A stretch of DNA of 64,000 bases from Ga0077527 sp964533495 (GCA_964533495.1 CAZHJU010000011.1:1-64000); one strand, 5' to 3'. Counted from the first letter of the stretch, positions 54,175-63,519 are shown. Numbers and translations: made by a program. The notes: a model not told the origin generated them from the letters alone.

Positions 54175-55110
54175 TCATGACACCGCGGCGGAGGTCTGCA
54201 AAGCGGCCGTCACGGTGCCGCGGGTCAGCTGCGGCGAGAACAGCTCGATGAAGTCGTAGGCGTAGCCGCGCAGCCAGGCGTTGCGGCGCAGCGCGATGCG
54301 CGTGGTGCTGGGTTCGAACAGGTGATCGGCGTTGATCAGCCGCACGCCGTGATCGCGCGCGGGATCGAAGGCCATTTTCGCGAGAATGCCGATGCCCATG
54401 CCCTGCTCGACGTAGGCCTTGATGACGTCGGCGGCGACGGCGGTCAAAACGACATTGGGCTTGAGGCCGGCGGCGTCGAAGGCGCGCTTGATCGGCGAGT
54501 CCGGCGTGAAGGCGAAGTCGTAGGTGATCAGCGGATATTGCGCGATCTTTTCCAGCGTCAGCGGGCCGGCGCCGGGCAGCGGGTGCTTCAGCGGCGTGAT
54601 CACGCTGCGTGTCCACTGCGCGCAGGGCAGCGTGACCAGATCGGCGAAGGCTTCCTCGGATTCGGTGGCGATGCCGATGTCGGCCTTGTTCTCGCGCAGC
54701 AGCGCGGCGATGTGTTCGGGGCTGCCCTCGCGCAGCGTCAGGCGCACCTGCGGATAACGCTGCGAGAAGCGCGCCACCACCGGCGGCAGCGCATAGCGTG
54801 CCTGGGTGTGCGTCGTCGCGATGACCAGCGTGCCGGCGCCGCCGGAATTGAATTCGCGGCCGACCGCGCGCAGGTTGTCGGCATCCTGCAGCATGCGTTC
54901 GGCGATGTCGAGCACGATGCGGCCGGGTTCGGTGATGCCGGTGATGCGCTTGCCGTGGCGGACGAGAATCGTGACGCCCAGTTCCTCTTCCAGCAGGCGG
55001 ATCTGCTTGCTGATGCCGGGCTGGGAGGTGAACAGGGTTTCCGCCGCCTCGGAGACTTTCAGGCCATTGCGCGCCACTTCGCGCAGATACCGGAGTTGTT
55101 GTAAATTCAT
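54175..55110 (-). CDS. CysB-family LysR-type regulator
   Basis: 311 residues. The helix-turn-helix region is MNLQQLRYLREVARNGLKVS then AAETLFTSQPGISKQIRLLE. The effector domain has ATTHTQARYALPPVVARFSQ, the CysB/Cbl sulfate/thiosulfate-site signature. It is divergent from the cysI operon, so it probably activates it. An AT-rich repeat copy touches its ATG. Confidence 0.9.
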   Translation of the reverse strand: MNLQQLRYLREVARNGLKVSEAAETLFTSQPGISKQIRLLEEELGVTILVRHGKRITGITEPGRIVLDIAERMLQDADNLRAVGREFNSGGAGTLVIATTHTQARYALPPVVARFSQRYPQVRLTLREGSPEHIAALLRENKADIGIATESEEAFADLVTLPCAQWTRSVITPLKHPLPGAGPLTLEKIAQYPLITYDFAFTPDSPIKRAFDAAGLKPNVVLTAVAADVIKAYVEQGMGIGILAKMAFDPARDHGVRLINADHLFEPSTTRIALRRNAWLRGYAYDFIELFSPQLTRGTVTAALQTSAAVS

Positions 55111-55135
55111 TTTAAAATCAAATACTTATAATTTA
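55108..55135 (-). repeat. AT-rich dispersed repeat, copy 9
   Basis: The minus strand reads AATTATAAGTATTTGATTTT then AAAATGAA. It has an exact YAANNNNTTGATW core. It ends on the CysB-family start codon. Confidence 0.65.
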
Positions 55136-55161
55136 TAGCCAGTTTATATAACAAAAAGAGA

Positions 55162-55175
55162 TTATTAATGAATAA
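55162..55175. promoter_or_regulatory. Candidate CysB-type binding site upstream of cysI
   Basis: TTATT-AATG-AATAA is an inverted repeat in the AT-rich cysB-cysI interval and fits the T-rich/A-rich half sites of LysR-type targets. It lies about 66 bp before cysI. Assignment to CysB is inference from position. Confidence 0.45.
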
Positions 55176-55240
55176 CATATTCTTGGACGATATATAAGGG
55201 GGTTTCTACCATCTGCGGCATTGGATCACAGGTGCCGCGC

Positions 55241-56941
55241 ATGTATCAGTACGACGAGATCGACCAAAAACTGGTGGACGAACGGGTGGCGCAGTTCCGC
55301 GACCAGACCCGGCGTTTTCTTGCCGGTGCGCTGACGGAAGACGGTTTCCGTCCGCTGCGACTGCAGAATGGTCTTTATATTCAACGCTTTGCACCGATGC
55401 TGCGGGTGGCGATTCCGTACGGTCTGCTGTCCTCGCGCCAGTTGCGGGCGCTCGCTTACATCGCCCGCCGATGGGATCGCGGCTACGGCCACTTCAGCAC
55501 CCGCCAGAATCTCCAGTACAACTGGCCGAAACTGGAGGATGTGCCCGACATCCTGGCCCATCTGGCCTCGGTGCAGATGCACGCCATCCAGACCAGCGGC
55601 AACTGCATCCGCAACACCACGACCGATCACCTCGCCGGCATCGCGCCGGACGAGATCGTCGATCCGCTGGTCTGGTGCGAACTGATCCGCCAGTGGTCGA
55701 CCTTTCATCCGGAATTCGCCTACCTGCCGCGCAAGTTCAAGATCGCGGTGTCGGGCGCGGCGCGGGATCGCGCGGCGATCCAGGTGCACGACATCGGCCT
55801 GCAGGCCGTGCGCGACGGAGCCGGTGAAACCGGTTTCCGCGTGCTGGCCGGCGGCGGGCTCGGGCGCACGCCGGTCATCGGCGCGGTGATCCGCGAATTC
55901 CTGCCGTGGCCGCAACTGCTGAACTATCTCGACGCCATCCTGCGCGTCTACAACCGTTACGGCCGCCGCGACAACAAATTCAAGGCGCGGATCAAGATCC
56001 TGGTCAGGGAGATGACGCCGGCCGTGTTCCGCGAACAGGTCGAGGCCGAGTGGGCGCAATTGAAGGACGGGCCGGCGACGCTGACCGCGGCCGAGGTGTC
56101 GCGCATCGGGGGGCGTTTCACCCGTCCGCAGTACCAGAAACTCGATGCGCTGTCGGTGCGGTACACCCAGGCTCTGGCGCGCGAGCCGGGCTTTGCGCGC
56201 TGGGTTGGCCGCAACGTGCACGCGCACAGGGTGCCGGGCTACGCCGCGGTCACGCTGTCGCTGAAGAAGACCGGCGTGCCGCCCGGCGACGCGACCGCGG
56301 AACAGATGGACGCGGTGGCCGGTCTCGCCGACCGCTACAGCTTCGGCGAGTTGCGCGTGTCGCACGAGCAGAACCTGGTCCTGACCGACGTGCTGCAGTC
56401 GGATCTGCACGCGGTCTGGCAGGCGGCGAAGGTGCTGGGTTTCGCGACGCCGAACATCGGCCTGATCTCGAACATCATCAGCTGCCCCGGCGGCGATTTC
56501 TGCTCGCTGGCGAACGCGAAGTCGATCCCGGTGGCGGAGGCGATCCAGCGCCGCTTCGACGACCTCGACTACCAGCACGACATCGGCGAGCTCGACCTCA
56601 ACATTTCCGGCTGCATGAATTCCTGCGGCCATCACCACGTCGGCCACATCGGCATCCTCGGCGTCGACAAGCAGGGCGCCGAGTTCTACCAGGTGTCGAT
56701 CGGCGGTTCGCAGGGCAACGACGCATCGCTCGGCAAGGTCATCGGCCCGTCGTTCGCGCAGGACGAGGTGCCGGAGGTGATCGCCAAACTGATCGAAACC
56801 TATCTTGCGCGCCGCGACAGCGAGGCGGAGCGCTTCATCGACGTGGTGCGCCGCATCGGCATCGAACCGTTCAAGGAGAAGGTCTATGGCAACGCTCATC
56901 AGAAACGCGAAGCCCGCGAACGACAGCTGGCTGCGGCTTGA
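55241..56941 (+). CDS. cysI: Assimilatory sulfite reductase, haemoprotein (CysI-type)
   Basis: 566 residues from the ATG at 55241; a GTG at 55232 is possible. Two nitrite/sulfite reductase half-domains are present. The sirohaem-[4Fe-4S] cysteines are in CPGGDFCSLANAK and SGCMNSCGHHHVG. FSTRQNLQYNWPKLEDVPDI and VSHEQNLVLTDV complete the family pattern. It reduces sulfite to sulfide; no CysJ-type flavoprotein is adjacent. The next gene overlaps its 3' end by 56 bp. Confidence 0.92.
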   Translation: MYQYDEIDQKLVDERVAQFRDQTRRFLAGALTEDGFRPLRLQNGLYIQRFAPMLRVAIPYGLLSSRQLRALAYIARRWDRGYGHFSTRQNLQYNWPKLEDVPDILAHLASVQMHAIQTSGNCIRNTTTDHLAGIAPDEIVDPLVWCELIRQWSTFHPEFAYLPRKFKIAVSGAARDRAAIQVHDIGLQAVRDGAGETGFRVLAGGGLGRTPVIGAVIREFLPWPQLLNYLDAILRVYNRYGRRDNKFKARIKILVREMTPAVFREQVEAEWAQLKDGPATLTAAEVSRIGGRFTRPQYQKLDALSVRYTQALAREPGFARWVGRNVHAHRVPGYAAVTLSLKKTGVPPGDATAEQMDAVAGLADRYSFGELRVSHEQNLVLTDVLQSDLHAVWQAAKVLGFATPNIGLISNIISCPGGDFCSLANAKSIPVAEAIQRRFDDLDYQHDIGELDLNISGCMNSCGHHHVGHIGILGVDKQGAEFYQVSIGGSQGNDASLGKVIGPSFAQDEVPEVIAKLIETYLARRDSEAERFIDVVRRIGIEPFKEKVYGNAHQKREARERQLAAA

Positions 56942-57404
56942 CGCCGCGGCGGACGGCGGCCATCCGGCGATCCCGGCGCAGGGCGACCTGCTGGTGCCGC
57001 TGAAGCTGTGGCAGTCGTCCTCCAGCGCGCTGCTGGGCCGGTCCCCGGGACGCGTCGGGGTCTGGCTGGCGCCGCAGGAGGATCCGGCGCTGATCGCCGA
57101 CAGTCTCGATGCGTTCGCCTTGATCGCCGTGCATTTCCCGCAGTTCGCCGACGGCCGCGGTTACTCGACGGCGCGCCTGCTGCGCGAGCGCTACGGCTGG
57201 AAAGGCGAACTGCGCGCGATCGGCGACATCCAGCGCGACCAGTTGTTCTATCTGTCGCGCGTCGGCTTCGACGCCTTCGAACTCAACGACGGCATCGACG
57301 CGCAGTCCACGCTGTCGGCGTTCGAGGATTTCAGCGAGGCTTACCAGTCTTCGGTGGAGCGCCCGCTGCCGCTGTTCCGCCGCCGCGGCGCCGGAGCGGC
57401 CTGA
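56886..57404 (+). CDS. DUF934 family protein (sulfite-reductase associated)
   Basis: 172 residues from the ATG at 56886, inside the cysI 3' end. It has AALLGR-type segments and VHFPQFADGRGYSTARLLRE then RAIGDIQRDQLFYLSRVGFD, typical of DUF934. The family regularly follows cysI in beta- and gammaproteobacteria and may help electron delivery or assembly. Function not established. Confidence 0.88.
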   Translation: MATLIRNAKPANDSWLRLDAAADGGHPAIPAQGDLLVPLKLWQSSSSALLGRSPGRVGVWLAPQEDPALIADSLDAFALIAVHFPQFADGRGYSTARLLRERYGWKGELRAIGDIQRDQLFYLSRVGFDAFELNDGIDAQSTLSAFEDFSEAYQSSVERPLPLFRRRGAGAA

Positions 57405-57408
57405 AACC

Positions 57409-58197
57409 ATGGCCGGCACGGTCTACCTGGTCGGAGCGGGTCCCGGTGCGCCGGACCTGCTGACGCTGCGCGCTGCGGATCTGCTGCGCCGTGCCGACAT
57501 CGTGTTCCACGACGCGCTGGTGCATCCGGACACGTTGGCGCTGGCCGAAAGAGCCGGGAAGATCGCCGTCGGCAAGCGCTGCGGACGGCATTCGACCGCG
57601 CAGCGTTTCATCAACAAGCGCCTGGTCGATGCCGCGCGCAAGCATGGCACAGTGGTACGGCTCAAGGGCGGCGATCCGATGCTGTTCGGCCGCGCGCAGG
57701 AGGAAATCGACGAATTGAACGCGGCCGGAATCCGTTTCGAGGTCGTGCCCGGCATCACCGCGGCACTGGCCGCGAGCGCGGAGCTGGGCGTGTCGCTGAC
57801 CCGGCGCGGCGTCGCGCGCAGCGTGGTGCTGACCACGCCGCGCGTCGGCACCGACGAGGCGGCCGGCGACTGGGCGGCCGGGATCGATGCCGGCAATACC
57901 GTCGTGGTGTACATGGGCGCCGGCAAGGCCGGCGAGGTCGCCGGAAAATTACGCGCCCGCGGCATTGCCGGCGCCACTCCGGCGGTCATCGTCGAGAACG
58001 CGACGCTGCCCGGGCGCCGGGAAACCCGGTGCACGGTGGCCTCGCTGGAAGCGGCGGCAGGGAAGTCGGCGGAGGGGCCGGCTCTGATCATCATCGGACG
58101 TGTGCTGGACAAGGCGCGACACGACGCCGGCCGGGACGAATCGCCCGATGGGCAGACGGACACCTTCCTCGAATATGGCAACTCCTGGTTTCGATAG
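57409..58197 (+). CDS. cobA: Uroporphyrinogen-III C-methyltransferase
   Basis: 262 residues. The SAM methyltransferase motifs are VYLVGAGPGAPDLLTLRAAD, DIVFHDALVH, VRLKGGDPMLFGRAQEE, VVPGITAALAASAELG and ATPAVIVENATLPGRRETRC. It makes precorrin-2 for sirohaem, which the adjacent sulfite reductase needs. It begins 4 bp after DUF934 and overlaps cysH by 23 bp. No CysG-N (dehydrogenase/ferrochelatase) domain is present. Confidence 0.93.
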   Translation: MAGTVYLVGAGPGAPDLLTLRAADLLRRADIVFHDALVHPDTLALAERAGKIAVGKRCGRHSTAQRFINKRLVDAARKHGTVVRLKGGDPMLFGRAQEEIDELNAAGIRFEVVPGITAALAASAELGVSLTRRGVARSVVLTTPRVGTDEAAGDWAAGIDAGNTVVVYMGAGKAGEVAGKLRARGIAGATPAVIVENATLPGRRETRCTVASLEAAAGKSAEGPALIIIGRVLDKARHDAGRDESPDGQTDTFLEYGNSWFR

Positions 58198-58933
58198 ATC
58201 CGGCGACGCTGTCCCGGAGTCGAGCGGCACCGGCGATCGCCTGCGAGTGCTTGCGGAGACGCTCGCGCGCATCGACCGGGATCATTTTCCCGCGGTGTTC
58301 GCCTGCAGCTTCAGCGTGGAGGATTGCGTGCTGCTGGACTTGCTGGCCCTGCATGCGCCGCGGGTGGAGGTCGTCACCCTCGATACCGGACGCCTGCCGC
58401 AGGAAACCCATGATCTGATTGCAGCCTACGCCGCACGCGGCGCGGCCGTCCGCGTGTTGGCGCCGGAAGCCGCCGCCGTCGAAGCCTGGGTTGCGCGTCA
58501 CGGCAGCAACGGGTTCCGCCAGTCCCTGCCGGCGCGGCAATCCTGCTGCGAGCTGCGCAAGGTGCTGCCGCTGAATCGCGCCCTGGCCGGGAAACGCGCG
58601 TGGATTACCGGACTGCGTCGCGCGCAGTCCGGCGACCGCCAGACGCTGGCGGCCGAAGACTTCGACGCCGTGCGCGGCATCCGCAAGTTCAACCCGCTGG
58701 TCGAATGGAGCGATGCCGAAGTGCGGCATTATGCGGCGGACCGGCGCCTGCCGGTGCACGGCTTCTATGCCCTGGGATACACCAGCATCGGCTGCGCGCC
58801 CTGCACGCGGGCGGTCAGTGCCGGCGAGGATGTGCGCGCCGGCCGCTGGTGGTGGGAAGACCGCACGCTCAAGGAGTGCGGCCTGCATGCGCGGCCCGTG
58901 TCGCGCGAAGCGGTTGCCGAGGCGGCATCATGA
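58175..58933 (+). CDS. cysH: Phosphoadenylyl/adenylyl-sulfate reductase (CysH, APS type)
   Basis: 252 residues from the ATG at 58175. The PP-loop-like region is FACSFSVEDCVLLDLLAL and VVTLDTGRLPQETHDL. The iron-sulfur cysteines are present: SCCELRKVLPL and GCAPCTR, four in all, which marks the [4Fe-4S] APS-reducing type rather than the PAPS type. It overlaps cobA by 23 bp. Order cysI-DUF934-cobA-cysH. Confidence 0.92.
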   Translation: MATPGFDRSGDAVPESSGTGDRLRVLAETLARIDRDHFPAVFACSFSVEDCVLLDLLALHAPRVEVVTLDTGRLPQETHDLIAAYAARGAAVRVLAPEAAAVEAWVARHGSNGFRQSLPARQSCCELRKVLPLNRALAGKRAWITGLRRAQSGDRQTLAAEDFDAVRGIRKFNPLVEWSDAEVRHYAADRRLPVHGFYALGYTSIGCAPCTRAVSAGEDVRAGRWWWEDRTLKECGLHARPVSREAVAEAAS

Positions 58934-58943
58934 GCGCGGCGGC

Positions 58944-59118
58944 ATGCTGCATCCGGTGACGGCGCTGACCCCGGCGCGCGCCGGCGAGAAAGTCGAGAAC
59001 CGCCTGGTGCGTTTCCGCACCGTCGGCGATATCACCTGCACCTGCCCGGTGGCATCGCCGGCGGAAATCCTCGCCGAGACCGCATCGACCGCGGCATGCG
59101 CCCGGAACTTCCGGTGGT
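58944..59118 (+). pseudogene. Remnant of a cysD-like gene (sulfate adenylyltransferase subunit 2)
   Basis: The ORF from the ATG at 58944 reads 57 residues. Its core KVENRLVRFRTVGDITCTCP then VASPAEILAETAS matches the CysD C-terminal region. The N-terminal 80% of CysD and the last residues are missing, and it runs into a different coding remnant near 59090. It appears to be a deletion scar rather than a gene. Confidence 0.6.
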
Positions 59119-59190
59119 GATCGTCGAGAATGCCAGCCTGCCGGGCGAGCGGCGTCTGGCGGCATGGCTATACGGGCCGCCTAGCGACGC
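59096..59190 (+). pseudogene. Remnant of a second cobA/cysG C-terminus
   Basis: In another frame the sequence reads GMRPELPVVIVENASLPGER then RLAAWLYG, which is the SAM-methyltransferase tail seen in the intact cobA (ATPAVIVENATLPGRRETRC). It follows directly on the cysD-like remnant. Together they look like the two ends left by a deletion that removed cysD, cysN and a second cobA copy. Confidence 0.55.
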
Positions 59191-59253
59191 CCTCTGGAAA
59201 CACGCTAAAATTCAGCCTTTTAGCGTGTCATTCAGGACATCAGGCGGGAGCCC

Positions 59254-60189
59254 ATGCAAATCCTGCGCAGCGTTCCGGACGCTGCCTCCAGTCCCGTCGC
59301 GCTGACCATCGGCAATTTCGACGGGGTCCATCTCGGCCACCAGGCGATGCTCGCGAAGCTGCGCGAGGCGGCGGCGGCGCGCGGCCTGCCGGCCTGCGTG
59401 ATGACCTTCGAACCGCATCCGCGCGAGTTTTTCGCGCCGGACCAGGCGCCGGTGCGGCTGACCTCGATGCGCGAAAAACTGGAATCGCTGGCGGCGCACG
59501 GCGTCGAGCGGGCCTGGGTGCTGCGCTTCAATTTCGCGCTGGCGCAGGTGACCGCGCAGGACTTCATCGAACGCATCCTGGTGCGCGGACTGGGCACGCG
59601 CTGGCTGCAGGTCGGCGACGATTTCCGTTTCGGCGCGCGCCGCGCCGGCGATCTGGCGCTGTTGCGCGCGCAGGCCGCGCAGCACGGTTACGAGGTCGAG
59701 GGCATGGCCACGGTGGAACTCGACGGCGCACGGGTGTCGAGCACGGCGGTGCGTGATGCGCTGGCGGCCGGTGACGTGGAGAAGGCGGGGCGGCTGCTCG
59801 GGCGGCCGTACAGCATCAGCGGGCGCGTGACCGGCGGCGACCGTCTGGGGCGCCAGCTCGGCTTCCCGACGGCCAACGTGCAGATGAAGCACAACCGGCC
59901 GCCGCTGACCGGGATTTTCGCGGTCCGGTTCGTGCGCGCCGATGGCAAACCGCTGCAGGGCGTGGCCAGCCTGGGCGTGCGGCCGACCGTGAAGGCGCAG
60001 GGCGCTGCACCTGTGCTTGAAGTGTATGTATTTGATTTTAAAGAAGAAATTTATGGGGAGCTGGTGCGGGTCGATTTCCTGCACAAGTTCCGCGACGAGG
60101 CGAAGTATGTCGATCTCGAAACCCTGAAGGCGCAGATCGCGCGCGACGTGTCCGACACCCGCGCGTATTTTGCGAGGCGCGCCGCGTAG
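59254..60189 (+). CDS. ribF: Bifunctional riboflavin kinase / FAD synthetase
   Basis: 311 residues. The N-terminal FAD-synthetase domain has TIGNFDGVHLGHQAMLAKLR, MTFEPHPREFF and VGDDFRFGARRAGD. The C-terminal kinase domain has GRVTGGDRLGRQLGFPTANV and VASLGVRPTV. It makes FMN and FAD. A partial AT-rich repeat match lies in codons about 258-267 (VYVFDFKEE), where relatives have similar residues, so that may be chance. Confidence 0.94.
   Translation: MQILRSVPDAASSPVALTIGNFDGVHLGHQAMLAKLREAAAARGLPACVMTFEPHPREFFAPDQAPVRLTSMREKLESLAAHGVERAWVLRFNFALAQVTAQDFIERILVRGLGTRWLQVGDDFRFGARRAGDLALLRAQAAQHGYEVEGMATVELDGARVSSTAVRDALAAGDVEKAGRLLGRPYSISGRVTGGDRLGRQLGFPTANVQMKHNRPPLTGIFAVRFVRADGKPLQGVASLGVRPTVKAQGAAPVLEVYVFDFKEEIYGELVRVDFLHKFRDEAKYVDLETLKAQIARDVSDTRAYFARRAA
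60024..60053 (+). repeat. AT-rich dispersed repeat, copy 10 (in ribF, weak)
   Basis: The plus strand reads GTATGTATTTGATTTTAAAG then AAGAAATTTA. The core has one mismatch and the flanks diverge. It may reflect normal coding sequence rather than a true copy. Confidence 0.3.
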
Positions 60190-60229
60190 AGGCGGACCGC
60201 GCGAGCGATGGTTATCCGAAAAAGCTGAC

Positions 60230-63049
60230 ATGGCCGATTACAAGAAAACACTGAACCTGCCGGACACGCCCTTCCCGATGCGCGGCGACCTGGCGAAACG
60301 CGAACCGGGCATGCTGGCGCAGTGGCAGGAGCGCCACCACTACCAGCGCATCCGCGCCGCGAGCCGGAGCAAAAAACGCTTCGTGCTGCACGACGGCCCG
60401 CCGTACGCCAACGGCGACATCCACATCGGCCACGCCGTCAACAAGATCCTGAAGGACATCATCGTCAAGTCGAAGACGCTGGACGGTTTCGACGCGCCGT
60501 ACGTGCCGGGCTGGGACTGCCACGGCATGCCGATCGAGGTGCAGATCGAGAAGCAGCACGGCAAGCACCTGCCGGCCGCGGAAACCCAGCGCCTGTGCCG
60601 CGCCTATGCGGCGGAGCAGGTCGAGCGGCAGAAGAAGGATTTCCAGCGCCTCGGCGTGCTCGGCGACTGGGATCATCCGTACCTGACGATGGCCTTCCGC
60701 AACGAGGCCGACGAGATCCGCGCGCTGGGCAGGCTGCTGGAAAACGGCTATGTCTACCGCGGCTTGAAGCCGGTGAACTGGTGCTTCGACTGCGGCTCGG
60801 CGCTGGCCGAGGCCGAGGTCGAGTACGAGGACCGCAAGGATCCGGCGGTCGACGTCGGATTTCCGTTCGCGGAGCCGGAGAAGGTGGCGAAAGCCTTCGG
60901 CCTGCCGGCGTTGCCGGACAAGCCGGGTTACGCGGTGATCTGGACCACGACGCCGTGGACGCTGCCGGCGAACCAGGCGCTGAACGCGCATCCCGAATTC
61001 ACGTACAACCTCGTCGATACCGAAAAAGGGCTGCTGATCCTCGCCGCCGACCTGCAGGAAGCCTGTCTCGCGCGTTACGGCCTGACCGGCAACACGCTGG
61101 CCTCGTGCAAGGGGGCGGCGCTGGAACGGATCGCCTTCCGCCATCCGTTCTACGACCGGCTGTCGCCGGTGTACCCCGGGGAATACGTCACGCTCGACAC
61201 CGGCACCGGCATGGTCCACGCCGCGCCGGCCTACGGCGTGGAGGACTTCCAGTCCTGCCGCCAGTACGGCCTGAAGGACGATCAGATCCTGACGCCGGTG
61301 ATGGGCGACGGCAAATACGCGTCGACGCTGCCGCTGTTCGGCGGGCAGATGATCTGGAAGGCCAATCCGCAGATCGTCGCGCACCTGCAGGAAAAGGGCG
61401 TGCTGTTCGCGCACAAGGTCGAGCCGCACAGCTACATGCACTGCTGGCGGCACAAAACGCCGATCATCCTGCGCGCGACCACGCAGTGGTTCGCCGGCAT
61501 GGAGGACGTGCCCGGCTACAACAGACACCGGCCGCAGGAGACGCTGCGCGCCACTGCCTTGCGCGCGGTCGAGGCCACGCAGTTCTTTCCCTCCTGGGGC
61601 AAGGCGCGGCTGCACGCGATGATCGCCAACCGGCCGGACTGGACGCTGTCGCGCCAGCGCCAGTGGGGCGTGCCGATGCCCTTCTTCGTGCACAAGGAGA
61701 CCGGCGCCCTGCATCCGCGCACGCCGGAGCTGCTGGAGCAGGTCGCGCAGCGCGTGGAAAAGCAGGGCATCGAGGCCTGGCAGGCACTCGATCCCGCCGA
61801 ACTGCTCGGCGCCGAGGCTGGCCAGTATGAAAAGATCAGGGACACGCTGGACGTATGGTTCGATTCGGGCACGACGCACCTGACGGTGCTGCGCGGCTCG
61901 CATGCGGCCGACGGCGCGTTTCCGGCGGACCTCTACCTCGAAGGCTCCGACCAGCACCGCGGCTGGTTCCATTCCTCGCTGCTGACCGGTTGCATGACCG
62001 ACGGCCGCGCGCCGTACCGGGCGCTGCTGACCCATGGCTTCGTCGTCGACGGCGAAGGCAAGAAGATGAGCAAGTCCAAGGGCAACGTCATCGCGCCCCA
62101 GCAGGTGATGGGCGAGCTCGGTGCCGACATCCTGCGCCTGTGGGTCGCGAGCACGGACTATTCCGGCGAGCTGTCGATCTCGAAGGAGACCCTCAAGCGC
62201 GTGGTCGAGTCCTACCGCCGCATCCGCAACACGCTGCGCTTCCTGCTCGCCAACCTCGCCGACTACGATCCGGCGCAGCACGCGCTGCCGGTGGAGCAGT
62301 GGCTGGAGATCGACCGTTATGCGCTGGAACTGGCCCGCGGCCTGCAGGACAGGGTTGCCGCCGGCTACGCGCGTTACGAGTTTCACACCGTGGTGAAGGA
62401 ACTGACGGCCTTCTGTTCGGAGGACATGGGTGCCTTCTACCTCGACATCCTGAAGGACCGGCTCTACACGGCCGGCGCGGATTCGCGCCCGCGGCGCTCC
62501 GCCCAGAACGCGCTGTGGCACATTACCGCCGCGCTGGTGAAGCTGCTGTCGCCGGTGCTGAGCTTCACCGCCGAGGAGGCCTGGCAGGTGTTCAAGGGCG
62601 GCACCGAGGGCAGCATTTTCGAGGAGGAATGGCATGTCCTGCCGGAGGCGAGGCTGGAAGAAAAACTCGCGGCAGGCTGGCTTGCCATTCGCGGTGTCCG
62701 CGACATCGTGAACAAGAAAATCGAAGAGGAGCGTGCCAGGGGGGCGGTGGGTTCTTCGCTCCAGGCCGAGCTCGATCTGCACGCATCCGGTCCCGCTTAT
62801 GACATGATGAAACGGCTGGGAGACGACCTCCGGTTCGTGTTCATTACGTCGCGGGCGACGCTGCACCGGAGGGCGGACGCGGGGGATGATCCCGGCTTCG
62901 TGCCGGAAGTGAAGCCCAGCACCCATGCCAAATGCGAACGCTGCTGGCACTACCGCGCCGACGTCGGCCACGATCCGCGGCACCCGGATCTCTGCGGCCG
63001 CTGCACTTCCAATCTGTACGGCGCCGGCGAGCCGCGGAGTTTTGCCTGA
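60230..63049 (+). CDS. ileS: Isoleucyl-tRNA synthetase
   Basis: 939 residues from the ATG at 60230. Class I motifs are DGPPYANGDIHIGHAVNKIL (HIGH) and VDGEGKKMSKSKGNVIAP (KMSKS). The editing domain has TTTPWTLPANQALNAHPE. The C-terminal zinc motif is CERCWHYRADVG and CGRCTSNL. It is followed at a TGATG overlap by lspA, a common operon. Confidence 0.97.
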   Translation: MADYKKTLNLPDTPFPMRGDLAKREPGMLAQWQERHHYQRIRAASRSKKRFVLHDGPPYANGDIHIGHAVNKILKDIIVKSKTLDGFDAPYVPGWDCHGMPIEVQIEKQHGKHLPAAETQRLCRAYAAEQVERQKKDFQRLGVLGDWDHPYLTMAFRNEADEIRALGRLLENGYVYRGLKPVNWCFDCGSALAEAEVEYEDRKDPAVDVGFPFAEPEKVAKAFGLPALPDKPGYAVIWTTTPWTLPANQALNAHPEFTYNLVDTEKGLLILAADLQEACLARYGLTGNTLASCKGAALERIAFRHPFYDRLSPVYPGEYVTLDTGTGMVHAAPAYGVEDFQSCRQYGLKDDQILTPVMGDGKYASTLPLFGGQMIWKANPQIVAHLQEKGVLFAHKVEPHSYMHCWRHKTPIILRATTQWFAGMEDVPGYNRHRPQETLRATALRAVEATQFFPSWGKARLHAMIANRPDWTLSRQRQWGVPMPFFVHKETGALHPRTPELLEQVAQRVEKQGIEAWQALDPAELLGAEAGQYEKIRDTLDVWFDSGTTHLTVLRGSHAADGAFPADLYLEGSDQHRGWFHSSLLTGCMTDGRAPYRALLTHGFVVDGEGKKMSKSKGNVIAPQQVMGELGADILRLWVASTDYSGELSISKETLKRVVESYRRIRNTLRFLLANLADYDPAQHALPVEQWLEIDRYALELARGLQDRVAAGYARYEFHTVVKELTAFCSEDMGAFYLDILKDRLYTAGADSRPRRSAQNALWHITAALVKLLSPVLSFTAEEAWQVFKGGTEGSIFEEEWHVLPEARLEEKLAAGWLAIRGVRDIVNKKIEEERARGAVGSSLQAELDLHASGPAYDMMKRLGDDLRFVFITSRATLHRRADAGDDPGFVPEVKPSTHAKCERCWHYRADVGHDPRHPDLCGRCTSNLYGAGEPRSFA

Positions 63050-63519
63050 TGTGGCGCTGGCTGCTGCTCGCGGGCGCCGTCATCGCGATCGACCAGGCGA
63101 CCAAGCACGCGGCGGTGGCGGCGCTCGCCGGCCAGCCGCCGGTCGAGGTCACTTCCTTTTTCAACCTGGTGCTGGTCTACAACCGCGGCGCCGCCTTCAG
63201 CTTCCTCGCCGGCGCGGACGGCTGGCAGCGAGAGCTGTTTACGGTGATCGCGCTGGCGGCCTCGGTCTGGATCGTCTGGCTGCTGCACCGTTATCCGCGG
63301 CAGCGGCTGTTCTGTCTCGCATTGGCGCTGGTGCTCGGCGGCGCGCTCGGCAATGTCATCGACCGGATCGCGATCGGCGCGGTGGTCGATTTCCTCGACT
63401 TCCATGCCGGGGGCTGGCACTGGCCGGCCTTCAACGCCGCGGATTCGGCGATCACCTGCGGCGCGGTGTTGCTGGTGTGGGACGGGTTGCGCGGCAATGC
63501 CGTTGTGGATAAATCATAA
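63049..63519 (+). CDS. lspA: Lipoprotein signal peptidase (prolipoprotein signal peptidase II)
   Basis: 156 residues with four membrane segments. The catalytic Asp residues are in GALGNVIDRIAIGAVVDFLD and FNAADSAITCG. FNLVLVYNRGAAFSFLAG is a further family signature. The ATG overlaps the ileS stop by one base (TGATG). The stop TAA lies inside an AT-rich repeat copy. No fkpB lies between lspA and ispH. Confidence 0.96.
   Translation: MWRWLLLAGAVIAIDQATKHAAVAALAGQPPVEVTSFFNLVLVYNRGAAFSFLAGADGWQRELFTVIALAASVWIVWLLHRYPRQRLFCLALALVLGGALGNVIDRIAIGAVVDFLDFHAGGWHWPAFNAADSAITCGAVLLVWDGLRGNAVVDKS

Noticed and set aside
58944..59118. Second selenoprotein in the remnant after cysH
   Set aside because: The cysD-like frame breaks at a junction with a different gene remnant and has no stop in an active-site position, so deletion is the simpler reading.
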